Positions 7,739 to 15,104 of a stretch of 35,689 nt of DNA are shown piece after piece. The position numbers and the translations under genes are program-made. Position 1 is the first letter of the stretch. Each line of letters opens with the position of its first letter. Source of the DNA: Anaerolinea sp. (GTDB taxonomy: Bacteria > Chloroflexota > Anaerolineae > Anaerolineales > Villigracilaceae). The stretch lies in the NCBI GenBank assembly GCA_020723805.1, contig DYID01000032.1, positions 1-35,689 of the forward strand, read 5' to 3'. Below the pieces are notes generated by a model. It was not told the origin of the DNA. It searched no databases and worked only from the letters and a program-made list of their open reading frames with translations.

Positions 7739-7932
7739 ATTCCCTTACCCGTTCCCACCTCCGCCCCGGCATGACCGTCTGGATTGTGTTGAAAGAAGAT
7801 CAGCGTACCGGCAAACGCACCCGCGGCGTGATCAAAGATATTCTCACAAAATCGCCCCGCCATCCGCACGGGATCAAGGTTCGGCTGGAAAACGGCTTGG
7901 TCGGGCGCGTACAGGCTATCGTCGAAGAATGA
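7735..7932 (+). CDS. YwbE family protein (DUF2196)
   Basis: 65 residues: MNSLTRSHLRPGMTVWIVLK, then DQRTGKRTRG and SPRHPHGIKVRLENGLVGRV. This matches the small YwbE family, with its typical pattern of IVLK-DQ-TGK, then HP-GIKVRLE-G-VGRV. The fold is probably a small beta-barrel; the function is unknown. It starts at an ATGA overlapping the PBP stop and ends at an ATGA overlapping the next gene, so its translation should be coupled on both sides. There is no Shine-Dalgarno sequence. Another reading frame is open across the same region into the PBP gene, but only this one matches a family. Confidence 0.85.
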   Translation: MNSLTRSHLRPGMTVWIVLKEDQRTGKRTRGVIKDILTKSPRHPHGIKVRLENGLVGRVQAIVEE

Positions 7933-8984
7933 AGCGCAGAACCGTCCTCTTGTGGATTCTGGCGTCGTTGTTGATGACGGCGTGTATGCCGTCTGCGGTT
8001 GCGCCCATCCCCACGCTCGATTCCAACGCCATCGGCACGTTCATCGTGCAAACCGCCCAAGCCGCCTCCACGCAAACTCAGGCGGCAATCCCGCCCACTC
8101 CCACCATCACACCGACCCTGCGGAGCACCTTCACGCCCGAACCCACCGCCACCGCTGTCCCGGTCATCATCTTCCCCACCCTTACCCCCATCCAGCGCGT
8201 GCAATACTTCCGCGTCAAACACGACAGCCAGTTGGCAAGGTACGACTACAAATCCCGCACTGCCGCCAAGGACTGGGGGGGCATCAATCTCTTCACCCCC
8301 GAAACGGTTCCGCTTTTTGTCCTGCCCAGCGAAGGCTCGGGCACCCATCGCACCGTGGTGGACGGCAACTGGGAAACCTACATCAACTTTCTGAACAACA
8401 ACAACGAAAAGAAACTGCGCTACCTCAAAGCGAACGATACCGCCCTGTTCAACGGCGCTGGTTTTCCCCAACTCGAAAGCCTCACCATGGGAGGCAACGT
8501 CATCACCCTGACCGAAATCCAAAACGGCTGGGGCAAGGTCAAGACCATTGACTACGTCAATCCCGGCAAGTTGAGGGAGATAGATTACTTCACCCGCCCC
8601 GACCTGGTGCATAAATTCGTGGTGGTGGGCTACAACCGGGACACCAAAGCCACCTTCTGGGTCAACCCACCGCATGGCGCCATCTATTGGCCCCTAGTCT
8701 CCAGCCGCCCCGTCTGGATTTCGCTGGAACGCCTCGAACCTTTTCCCATCCTGCCGATGACGGTCAAGGCAAAGGTCACCCAGCCGATTCGAAAAACGCC
8801 GGCAGAAAACGGCGAAGAAACCGGCTTTGTGCTGGCAGAAGGAGACTCCGCCCGCATCGTGGAATATTATCCCTCCGGCTCGAACGTGTGGGGACGAATC
8901 GCCGGCGGCGGATGGATTGCCCTCGTTCTCCACTGGAAATATCCCACCACCTGGTCCATGGAAACCCTCCCGCCTCCTCCCTGA
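7929..8984 (+). CDS. Lipoprotein with C-terminal SH3-like domain
   Basis: 351 residues. A basic signal peptide ends in the lipobox LLMTAC with lipidated C19. A Thr/Pro-rich spacer (about residues 55-90, PPTPTITPTL type) follows, then a globular region of unknown family (about 90-275), and last a segment resembling a bacterial SH3 domain (about 280-340, VKAKVTQPIRKTPAENGEE to GRIAGGGWIAL). Such SH3b modules often bind cell-wall peptide. It is translated from ATGA directly after ywbE and a PBP, so a role at the cell wall is a reasonable inference. The specific function is not known. A strong terminator follows the stop. Confidence 0.75.
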   Translation: MKRRTVLLWILASLLMTACMPSAVAPIPTLDSNAIGTFIVQTAQAASTQTQAAIPPTPTITPTLRSTFTPEPTATAVPVIIFPTLTPIQRVQYFRVKHDSQLARYDYKSRTAAKDWGGINLFTPETVPLFVLPSEGSGTHRTVVDGNWETYINFLNNNNEKKLRYLKANDTALFNGAGFPQLESLTMGGNVITLTEIQNGWGKVKTIDYVNPGKLREIDYFTRPDLVHKFVVVGYNRDTKATFWVNPPHGAIYWPLVSSRPVWISLERLEPFPILPMTVKAKVTQPIRKTPAENGEETGFVLAEGDSARIVEYYPSGSNVWGRIAGGGWIALVLHWKYPTTWSMETLPPPP

Positions 8985-9004
8985 CCTGAAACCTGTTTCA
9001 ACAA

Positions 9005-9035
9005 AAAGAGCCTTCCTCATCACGGAAGGCTCTTT
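9005..9035. terminator. Bidirectional rho-independent terminator
   Basis: A perfect 12-bp stem, AAAGAGCCTTCC with GGAAGGCTCTTT, and a 7-nt loop. T-rich sequence follows on the plus strand and an A-run on the other side gives a U-tract on the minus strand. It lies between the convergent lipoprotein gene (+) and the coiled-coil gene (-), so it can stop both. Confidence 0.92.
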
Positions 9036-9051
9036 CGTTATTTTCGAATGT

Positions 9052-9522
9052 TTACAAGGCTTTGGAATCTCTCTTTGCCAGTTCCTCCCGAAGGAGGCGA
9101 ATGCCGTTGGCAACCTGGTTCGAGATGCGTTCCAGTTCTTCCTGCAACTGGGTGAGACTGTTCATGGCGTAGGCGTCGGCGTCGGCGCGGATGGTTTCCG
9201 CCTCGGCGCGCGCCTGGGCGACGATTTGTTCGGCGCGCCGCACGGCTTCCTGCGCCACCACTTCTCTGGCGATCATTTGGTCGGCTTTTTGGCGGGCAAG
9301 TTCGAGGGTGCGGTTTGCCTCCTCCTGCGCCTGGGCAAGCAGGCGGTCGCGCTGACCGAGCAATTGCTGAGCCTTCTTCACCTCTTCAGGAATGGCAATA
9401 CGCATCTGGTCAATGATGTCCAGCATACGGTCTTCATCCACCATCACGTTGCGTGTGAGGGGAATGGATCTGCTTTCGTTGAAGAGTTCTTCCAGCCGGT
9501 CGATTAATTGCAGGATGTCCAT
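9052..9522 (-). CDS. Coiled-coil protein, DivIVA/Sep15-like
   Basis: 156 residues. A short N-terminal globular part (MDILQLIDRLEELFNESRSI) is followed from about residue 45 to 150 by continuous heptad-like helix rich in Ala, Glu, Gln and Arg (AQAQEEANRTLELARQKADQ). There are no membrane segments. Small coiled-coil proteins of this kind, annotated as DivIVA-like or ATPase-like, are common in Chloroflexota, and placement next to coaD and recG is in keeping with a housekeeping role. A ribosome binding site (GGAG) lies about 8 nt before the ATG. A function in cell division or polar localisation is only a guess from resemblance to DivIVA. Confidence 0.6.
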   Translation of the reverse strand: MDILQLIDRLEELFNESRSIPLTRNVMVDEDRMLDIIDQMRIAIPEEVKKAQQLLGQRDRLLAQAQEEANRTLELARQKADQMIAREVVAQEAVRRAEQIVAQARAEAETIRADADAYAMNSLTQLQEELERISNQVANGIRLLREELAKRDSKAL

Positions 9523-9556
9523 AGCGGTCTCCTTCAGCCGAAGGAATGTTGAAGCA

Positions 9557-9660
9557 GCTGATGTTACGCAATTTTCTTGCAGCGCGACACATTGTCCCCG
9601 AATGGGGGTTCATGTCGTCTGAAAACGCGAGATAAATCTCGCGCTGCCGCGTAACATCAC
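9557..9660. mobile_element. 104-bp MITE-like element, copy A
   Basis: Ends form an inverted repeat, TGATGTTACGC (9559-9569) with GCGTAACATCA (9649-9659). It is flanked by a direct repeat TGAAGCA (9550-9556 and 9661-9667), a likely 7-bp target duplication. The interior has a CCCC-GAAT-GGGG hairpin and the perfect hairpin CGCGAGAT-AA-ATCTCGCG. The element is homologous along its length to copy B at 31942-32045. It lies between coaD and the coiled-coil gene and encodes nothing. Confidence 0.82.
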
Positions 9661-9680
9661 TGAAGCAATTCTAGCACAGA

Positions 9681-10199
9681 TTAATCGCGGAGCGAGTTGG
9701 GGAAGGAGTGCTGGTCGCCCTGTTCCATGATTTTCTTGCGAAACGCCTCCTGCACAAAGGGCGGCACCATGCTGGAAACGTCGCCTTTCAGCATGGCAAT
9801 TTCGCGCACAGTGGTGGAGGAAAGGAAGGTATGTTCCTCGGCAGTGATGAGCGCCACGATTTCGATGTCGGGCGCGAGGCGGTGATTCGCCAGCGCCATG
9901 CGGAACTCGAACTCGAAGTCCGAAAAGACGCGCAAGCCGCGCACGATGACCTGCGCGCCGATCTTGCGGGCATATTCCACCGTCAGACCGCTGTAGCCGG
10001 TGACTTTGATTTTGGGGTTGTCTTTGAACGCTTCGGCAACCAGCGCCATGCGTTCTTCGGGTGAGAACATCAGGGTCTTCAGCGGCTTGTCGTACACCGC
10101 CATGACCACTTCGTCGAAAAGACGGGAGGCGCGCTCGGCAATATCCATGTGACCGTAGTGGATGGGGTCGAACGTGCCGGGAAACAAGGCTCTGACCAT
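9681..10199 (-). CDS. coaD: Phosphopantetheine adenylyltransferase
   Basis: 172 residues; penultimate step of coenzyme A synthesis, ATP + 4'-phosphopantetheine to dephospho-CoA. The nucleotidyltransferase fold begins at once with PGTFDPIHYGHMDI (T/HxGH at about residues 14-18), and the second signature FLSSTTVREIA is at about residues 126-136. Length is slightly above the usual 160 because of a short C-terminal tail (EQGDQHSFPNSLRD). It lies 38 bp after recG and is probably cotranscribed with it. No good Shine-Dalgarno sequence is seen; the spacer contains one GATAGTC repeat unit. Confidence 0.97.
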   Translation of the reverse strand: MVRALFPGTFDPIHYGHMDIAERASRLFDEVVMAVYDKPLKTLMFSPEERMALVAEAFKDNPKIKVTGYSGLTVEYARKIGAQVIVRGLRVFSDFEFEFRMALANHRLAPDIEIVALITAEEHTFLSSTTVREIAMLKGDVSSMVPPFVQEAFRKKIMEQGDQHSFPNSLRD

Positions 10200-10237
10200 G
10201 TTATGAGGGAGTCTCCAGTCTGATAGTCGGATGGATG

Positions 10238-12760
10238 TTAACTGACGTCGCCTTTGCCTTCGCCCCAGAAGCGGCGGAGCGCCTCGGCAAGCAGGGCGTG
10301 TTCGGGCAGACTCAAATCTGCGTCTTTCTCGAAGACCGCCTGCGCCTGGGTACGCGCCTTCTCGATCAGTTGCAGGTCAGTGATGCTCGCCATGCGCAAC
10401 CCGCTGGCAAAGCCCGCCTGACGCGTGCCCAAAAATTCACCCGGTCCGCGCAGGTGCAGGTCTTTTTCGGCGAGGTAAAAGCCGTCGTTGGATTCCGCCA
10501 TGATTTGCAGGCGTTCGTTTTCGGTCGCATCCTCCCGCGTGGGAATGAGCAGGCAGTAGGACTGCGCCGCGCCGCGTCCGACACGCCCGCGCAATTGGTG
10601 CAGCTGCGCCAGCCCGAAACGGTCTGCGCCTTCGATGAGCATGACGGTGGCGTTTGGCACATCCACGCCCACTTCCACGACAGTGGTCGAAACGAGGATG
10701 TCGTATTGCCGGTCGCGGAACTTGAGCATGACCTCGTCCTTTTCGGCGGGGCGCATTTTACCGTGCAGCAGACCCAATCTCAAATCGGGGAAGACTTCCT
10801 TCGAGAGGGTCTCGAAGTCGTCCACGGCGGCGCGGGCTTCGATCTTTTCGCTTTCTTCGATGAGGGGATAGATGATGAACGCCTGCCTGCCGTCCTTGAT
10901 TTGCCCGCGAATCAGGGTGAAGGCGCGCTCGCGCTCCTGCGGGCGGAGGACGAAGGTGTGCACCGGCTGACGCCCGGCGGGCATCTCGTCCATGACGGAG
11001 AGGTCGAGGTCGCCATAGAGGGTGAGGGCGAGGGAGCGCGGGATGGGGGTGGCGGTCATCACCAGCAGGTGCGGGTTGGTGCCTTTGCTGCGCAGTTCCG
11101 CCCGCTGTTCCACGCCGAAGCGATGCTGTTCGTCAATGACGACGAACTGCAAGTCTGCAAACTGAACGTTGGGTTCGATGACGGCGTGCGTACCGATGAC
11201 CAGTTTGATGGAGTTGTCTGCCAGCCCGGCGCGGATTGCCTCTTTTTCGGAATCGGGGGTGTCGCCGCTCAGCAGGCGAAACTCCTCGGGCTTGAGCACG
11301 GACTTGAGCAGGTTGGTAAAGTTGCGATAGTGTTGTTCCGCCAAAATGGAGGTGGGCGCCATGACGGCGGCTTGCGCGTTGTTTGCCGTGATCATTGCGG
11401 CGGCTAAAGCTGCCACTACGGTTTTTCCGGATCCCACGTCGCCCTGCAGGAGTCGGTTCATGGGCTTGCCGGAGTCGATGTCCGCGCGGATTTCGGCGAG
11501 GGCGCGCTGCTGGGCGGAGGTCAGGGCGAAGGGAAGGTTGTTCTTTAGCGTATCCAACCACTCGTCGGAGACCGGGAAGCGCCGCCCTTCGAGGGAGAGC
11601 CAGTCGCGTTTTTGGCGGAGCACTCCCATTTGGAGGTAGAAGATTTCGTCGAAGGCGAGGCGTTCGCGCGCGGCTTTGAGCTTTTCCTGTGAATCGGGGA
11701 AGTGGATTTGCAGGAGGGCTTCGCTCAGCGGCATAAGTTCTGCCGCCTGGCGCACGTTTTCGGGAAGGGGATCGGGGACGGCGGGCGCCCAATAGGTGAC
11801 GACCTCCCGCATTCGCTCACGAAGCCATTTTTGGGTAATGCGCTCGGTAAGAGAGTAAACAGGGACGATGCGGTTGGTGTGCAGGCTTTCTTTGTCCACC
11901 GGCTCGAAATCGGGGTTGTTCATGACGAGCCGCCCCAGGTACTGGTCAATTTTGCCCGAGACGGAGATGGCGTCGCCCGGTTTTAAGCGGTTGGCTATCC
12001 AGGGCTGGTTGAAGAAACTCAGACGCAGGGCGGCTGTCCCGTCGCTGATGATGACTTCGACCAGCGATGCTGCGCCGCTGCGAATGGTGCGTGTGTGTAC
12101 ACTCTGAACCGTGCCGATGACGGTGACTTGCTCGCCGTAAAATAAATTTTTGATGGGTTTGAGTTGGGTGTAATCATCGTAGCGGCGCGGGTAGTAGTAG
12201 AGCATGTCGCCAAGAGTGTATAGCCCCAATCTGGCAAGCGCCTCGGCGTTTCTTGAACCTACACCCTGCAGAACGGTCAATTTGGCGTCGAGGGCGGCGG
12301 GAGTGGCGGAAGTCTTTGCGCCTGCCACAGTTTCAGCGCGCGGCGGAGCAGACGGACGCGGCTTCACCGCAGCAGGAGCGAGGGCATCCTGCGGACGCTG
12401 TTCGCGCGATTCCTGGCGCGGCGGTCCTTGTCTTGCAGGCGGCTGGGATGGGGCTGGCTTCGGCTGACCTTCGGGTTTATTCGCGTCGCGCGGTTTTTGC
12501 TGGGTTTCGGGATAGGTATCGCCGATGCGCTTCCACAACCCTTTTAACACGTCGGCGCGGGACTGAGGGCTGAGCCCCTCGTAGGAGCGGAGCCGCTGTA
12601 TGACTGCCTGGATGACTTCCTCCCGAATTCCGTCGGCGCGGGCTTCGCCTTCCCAGAAATCGAGCATTCTGGCAAGCCCGCCGATGATGGCGGTGTTGTT
12701 GTAGCCGCTTTCGTGTTCGAGGCGGAAGAATTTGCGTAATTTTTCCAGTGATGGCTGCAT
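10238..12760 (-). CDS. recG: ATP-dependent DNA helicase RecG
   Basis: 840 residues; branch-migration helicase that remodels stalled replication forks. The wedge/OB domain begins at about residue 158 (LQGVGSRNAEALARLGLYTL). Walker A is GDVGSGKT (440-447), followed by the DEQH box (543-546), MTATPIPRSLALT and the C-terminal helicase motifs, including QLHQLRGRVGRG. The typical length is about 690. The extra ~155 residues at the N-terminus form a helical domain (1-85) and a Pro/Ala/Gln-rich linker (90-155), a style seen in some deep-branching bacteria. TAAAAT 7 nt before the ATG suggests a leaderless mRNA. Confidence 0.97.
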   Translation of the reverse strand: MQPSLEKLRKFFRLEHESGYNNTAIIGGLARMLDFWEGEARADGIREEVIQAVIQRLRSYEGLSPQSRADVLKGLWKRIGDTYPETQQKPRDANKPEGQPKPAPSQPPARQGPPRQESREQRPQDALAPAAVKPRPSAPPRAETVAGAKTSATPAALDAKLTVLQGVGSRNAEALARLGLYTLGDMLYYYPRRYDDYTQLKPIKNLFYGEQVTVIGTVQSVHTRTIRSGAASLVEVIISDGTAALRLSFFNQPWIANRLKPGDAISVSGKIDQYLGRLVMNNPDFEPVDKESLHTNRIVPVYSLTERITQKWLRERMREVVTYWAPAVPDPLPENVRQAAELMPLSEALLQIHFPDSQEKLKAARERLAFDEIFYLQMGVLRQKRDWLSLEGRRFPVSDEWLDTLKNNLPFALTSAQQRALAEIRADIDSGKPMNRLLQGDVGSGKTVVAALAAAMITANNAQAAVMAPTSILAEQHYRNFTNLLKSVLKPEEFRLLSGDTPDSEKEAIRAGLADNSIKLVIGTHAVIEPNVQFADLQFVVIDEQHRFGVEQRAELRSKGTNPHLLVMTATPIPRSLALTLYGDLDLSVMDEMPAGRQPVHTFVLRPQERERAFTLIRGQIKDGRQAFIIYPLIEESEKIEARAAVDDFETLSKEVFPDLRLGLLHGKMRPAEKDEVMLKFRDRQYDILVSTTVVEVGVDVPNATVMLIEGADRFGLAQLHQLRGRVGRGAAQSYCLLIPTREDATENERLQIMAESNDGFYLAEKDLHLRGPGEFLGTRQAGFASGLRMASITDLQLIEKARTQAQAVFEKDADLSLPEHALLAEALRRFWGEGKGDVS

Positions 12761-12767
12761 GGAGAGT

Positions 12768-12773
12768 ATTTTA
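12768..12773 (-). promoter_or_regulatory. -10 box for leaderless recG transcript
   Basis: TAAAAT on the minus strand, 7 nt before the recG ATG. No Shine-Dalgarno sequence lies between them. Confidence 0.6.
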
Positions 12774-12784
12774 TCATGGGGTTA

Positions 12785-12825
12785 ATCAAAGGCTTCCAAA
12801 GTTTTGAAGACTTCGAAGGTTTCGA
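12785..12825. repeat. CTTCCAAAG/CTTCGAAGG short repeat block
   Basis: Between the HEPN gene and recG lies a run of related units (GGCTTCCAAAG, TTTTGAAG, ACTTCGAAGG), partly palindromic through TTCGAA. It looks like another short interspersed repeat and may give weak stem-loops after the HEPN stop codon. It contains no coding sequence. Confidence 0.5.
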
Positions 12826-12833
12826 TAAATAAC

Positions 12834-13237
12834 TTATCCCCAAACGTTGCAGATTCCATCAAAAGGATTGTTTGAGATTTCTGCTGCCTTGAGAAACTCT
12901 TTTGCCCATTTCAGCATTTCCTGCACTTCCTCCCTGGTTAGGTGACTACCAATGGCATAATCGCCTATATTTCGTCTGTCTTGCGCTTTAATAAGGTAAT
13001 TGTGGAATTTTGGGTGAAGGATGTTTGTTTTGGCAAATTCTTTGCCGAAATTGGCAATGATGGCGGAGTGACTGGAAAACGCAAGTCCTTGTTCAACAAC
13101 AAAGCCTCTGCAACATAAAACATCGCGTAATAGGCGCGGGAGCCGGCAAAATCAACTTCCCCATCTTTCAGGATTTTCCCGGCGGTTCTTATACTTCGCC
13201 GGGCTTTATCCAACAATTCAGCAACTTCCGGCTTCAT
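12834..13237 (-). pseudogene. HEPN-domain toxin-like protein, frameshifted
   Basis: Frame 1 reads MKPEVAELLDKARRSIRTAG and, at about residues 31-50, AGSRAYYAMFYVAEALLLNK, the start of a HEPN (PF05168-like) domain. At a TTTT run (13076-13079 on the plus strand) the family match moves to the -1 frame: NKDLRF continues as SSHSAIIANFGKEF, then RRNIGDY, ending WG at the stop 12834-12836. Restoring one T gives a 134-residue protein of normal length. Unrepaired translation runs on to 12965 and gives a 90-residue product that lacks the second half of the domain. It starts at ATGA overlapping the MNT stop, forming an MNT/HEPN toxin-antitoxin pair. It may be a true inactivation, a homopolymer sequencing error or a rare slippage site. 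Confidence 0.8.
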
Positions 13238-13554
13238 ACTGCCACACCGTCACGGCGAACGTTGATTAGGAAGGGAGATTGCCGCTCAAGATATTCTCTT
13301 TTTGAAACGAACGCGCGAGAGATGACCACATCATGATCGAGCGACAATGCCGCCATCTGGTCATCAGAACGCTTAAGCGCTTCCATGTAGTCGAAATCGT
13401 CCTTCATCACCAGCAAAATATCAATATCCGAATCCATAGCGGCATCGCCGCGCGCCTGCGAACCGTATAAAATGATGCGATCTAACTGCCCGCCATAGAT
13501 GCGAAGCAATTCTTTCTTTACTTTTCTCAGCACTTGACGTACTTTAGAAGACAT
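13234..13554 (-). CDS. MNT-type minimal nucleotidyltransferase (antitoxin)
   Basis: 106 residues of the DNA polymerase beta-like minimal nucleotidyltransferase family. The signature GSQARGDAAMDSDIDILLV spans residues 31-49, with metal-binding D43 and D45. In MNT/HEPN modules this protein neutralises the HEPN RNase partner; AMPylation or poly-AMPylation has been shown in some systems. It is immediately followed, with an ATGA overlap, by the HEPN gene, which is the usual arrangement. A weak AGGAA lies before the ATG. This gene appears intact although its partner is frameshifted. Confidence 0.88.
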   Translation of the reverse strand: MSSKVRQVLRKVKKELLRIYGGQLDRIILYGSQARGDAAMDSDIDILLVMKDDFDYMEALKRSDDQMAALSLDHDVVISRAFVSKREYLERQSPFLINVRRDGVAV

Positions 13555-13608
13555 CGCTCGTTCCTGTATTTATCTTACCGTTTTTCTCCCGCAGGCGCAA
13601 CTTGCTTT

Positions 13609-14445
13609 TTATCGCTTCACCGCCGCGAAACCCAAACCGTTGGGACCGACATGCGTGCCGATGACCGGCGTCACGTTGACGAGCAGGATTTCGCGCGGAA
13701 CGGACTGGCTGGCGGTCTGCATCAGGGTTTCGAGGAAGTCTTTGGCGCGGGCTTCGGCGCCGGTGTGCAGGATTGCCAGTCTTTCCAGTTCGCCGTGCTG
13801 AAGGAGAAGGTCGAGCAGTCGTTCGGCGGCTTGTTTGGTGGTGCGTACCGCGCCGGCTGGCTTGACCGCGCCCTCGGTCAGTTCGATGAGCGGCTTGATG
13901 GAGAGCAGTCCGCCCAGGGCGGCAATCACGCCGGGGACGCGCCCGCTGCGCTTGAGGTTTTCGAGCGTATCGAGCGCGGCATGGACTTTGAGGCGCTTTC
14001 GCGTGGATGCGATGGCTTGCAGCGCCGCTTCGAGTCCGTCTTCTGCGGCTTCGGCGGCGGCAAGGACTTGGAATCCCAGCCCCATCGAGAGCGAGGCGCT
14101 GTCGAGGATGGTGATTTTGGCGGGGAAATCCTGCGCCGCCTGGCGGGCAGAGTTGATGATGGTGGTCAACGTGGCGGCGGCGTGGAGGGAGAGGATGTGG
14201 TCGCAGCCGCGTGTGAGGAGCGAATCGTACCGGGCGGCGAAATCGCCAATCGAGGGCGCGGCAGTTGTCGGCGGAGTCTGAAGCGTGTTCAATCGCTTGT
14301 AGAAGTCATCGCGCGAGATGCCCTCTCCGTCGGCGTATTCCTTCCCATCCAAAACCAACAGGGTTGGGACGACTTCGAGTCCGTGTTGTTCGATGAGATG
14401 GGGAGGCAGGTCGGAGGTGGAATCGGTGACGATGCCGAGTTTCAT
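13609..14445 (-). CDS. DegV family fatty-acid-binding protein
   Basis: 278 residues beginning MKLGIVTDSTSDLPPHL, the DegV signature, with the fatty-acid-contacting region TTAAPSIGDFAARYD and LSMGLGFQVLAAAEA later. Members bind fatty acids (FakB-like) and can present them to the FakA kinase for phospholipid synthesis. It begins at ATGA overlapping the plsY stop, with GGGAG upstream, so it is coupled to plsY. The pairing suggests both serve membrane lipid synthesis; no fakA is in view. The same frame stays open upstream through plsY, but the match starts only at this ATG. Confidence 0.92.
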   Translation of the reverse strand: MKLGIVTDSTSDLPPHLIEQHGLEVVPTLLVLDGKEYADGEGISRDDFYKRLNTLQTPPTTAAPSIGDFAARYDSLLTRGCDHILSLHAAATLTTIINSARQAAQDFPAKITILDSASLSMGLGFQVLAAAEAAEDGLEAALQAIASTRKRLKVHAALDTLENLKRSGRVPGVIAALGGLLSIKPLIELTEGAVKPAGAVRTTKQAAERLLDLLLQHGELERLAILHTGAEARAKDFLETLMQTASQSVPREILLVNVTPVIGTHVGPNGLGFAAVKR

Positions 14446-15035
14446 CGTTTCTCCCGGTCGAGCCAGAGTTCGCGGTATTTGCGGTTCCAGTCGGTGAGGA
14501 AGCGGAAGGCAATGACCAGCCCGCCGCTGAGAGCAATCCACATTTCGACGCCGCGCAAGCCAATAAGCCAAAAGACAGGCGCGATGAGGAGACCGGTGAA
14601 CACGCTGGCGCGCGCACCGTGATGAACGATGAGGGTGAGCAGAAGCAGCAGCCCCAGCCCGATGACAAAGGCGAACCAGTTCACTGCCAACAACGCGCCG
14701 CCGAAGGTTGCCAGCCCCATGCCGCCGCGGAATTGAGCGAAGACGGTCCAGCAGTGACCGATGACCGCGCCGGCGGCGGTGAGGGCAATCAGCCAGGGTT
14801 CGCCGCCGAGGCGCAGGGCAAGCCAGACGGGCAGAAACCCTTTGGCAATATCGAGCGCCAGCACCAACGCGCCCCAGCCAAACCCCGCCTGGCGGATGGT
14901 GTTGGTGGTGGTGGCGTGACCGGAGCCGGCGTCGCGCACGTCCACGCCTTTGACATACCGTGTGACCCAGATGGAGAAGGGAAGGGAACCGGAGAGATAG
15001 GCAAGGATGGGCAGAAACATCATCAGGGTGTTCAT
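14442..15035 (-). CDS. plsY: Glycerol-3-phosphate acyltransferase PlsY-like
   Basis: 197 residues, polytopic. PlsY transfers acyl from acyl-phosphate to glycerol-3-phosphate, the first step of phospholipid synthesis. Visible signatures are GSLPFSIWVTRYVKGVDVRD near the N-terminus, AGSGHATTTNTIRQAGFGWG (the family has GSGNxGxTNxxR), LDIAKGFLPVWLA and GHCWTVFAQFRGGMGLAT (family GHxxPxFxxFxGGKGxAT). Asn to His in GSGH and Lys to Met in GGMG depart from the consensus, so the protein may be a divergent paralogue. Five or more hydrophobic segments are present. TATACT lies 8 nt before the ATG. Confidence 0.85.
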   Translation of the reverse strand: MNTLMMFLPILAYLSGSLPFSIWVTRYVKGVDVRDAGSGHATTTNTIRQAGFGWGALVLALDIAKGFLPVWLALRLGGEPWLIALTAAGAVIGHCWTVFAQFRGGMGLATFGGALLAVNWFAFVIGLGLLLLLTLIVHHGARASVFTGLLIAPVFWLIGLRGVEMWIALSGGLVIAFRFLTDWNRKYRELWLDREKR

Positions 15036-15043
15036 GGGAGGCG

Positions 15044-15049
15044 AGTATA
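15044..15049 (-). promoter_or_regulatory. -10 box for leaderless plsY-degV transcript
   Basis: TATACT on the minus strand ends 8 nt before the plsY ATG; no Shine-Dalgarno sequence follows. It is divergent from the TACAAT box of the methyltransferase-GT2 gene 43 bp away. Confidence 0.6.
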
Positions 15050-15091
15050 GCACAGGGGAAAATGACCTGCACAGAAAACCCGCATCTTCGG

Positions 15092-15097
15092 TACAAT
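15092..15097 (+). promoter_or_regulatory. -10 box for leaderless methyltransferase-GT2 transcript
   Basis: TACAAT ends 7 nt before the ATG at 15105. This spacing, shared with the glycosidase and recG, is the reason for preferring 15105 over the in-frame GTG at 15099. Confidence 0.6.
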
Positions 15098-15104
15098 CGT
15101 GCGC

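Noticed and set aside
14446-15096. Upstream extension of the DegV frame through plsY
   Set aside because: The DegV signature starts at the ATG at 14445, and the upstream part is an out-of-frame, Arg/His-rich reading of plsY.
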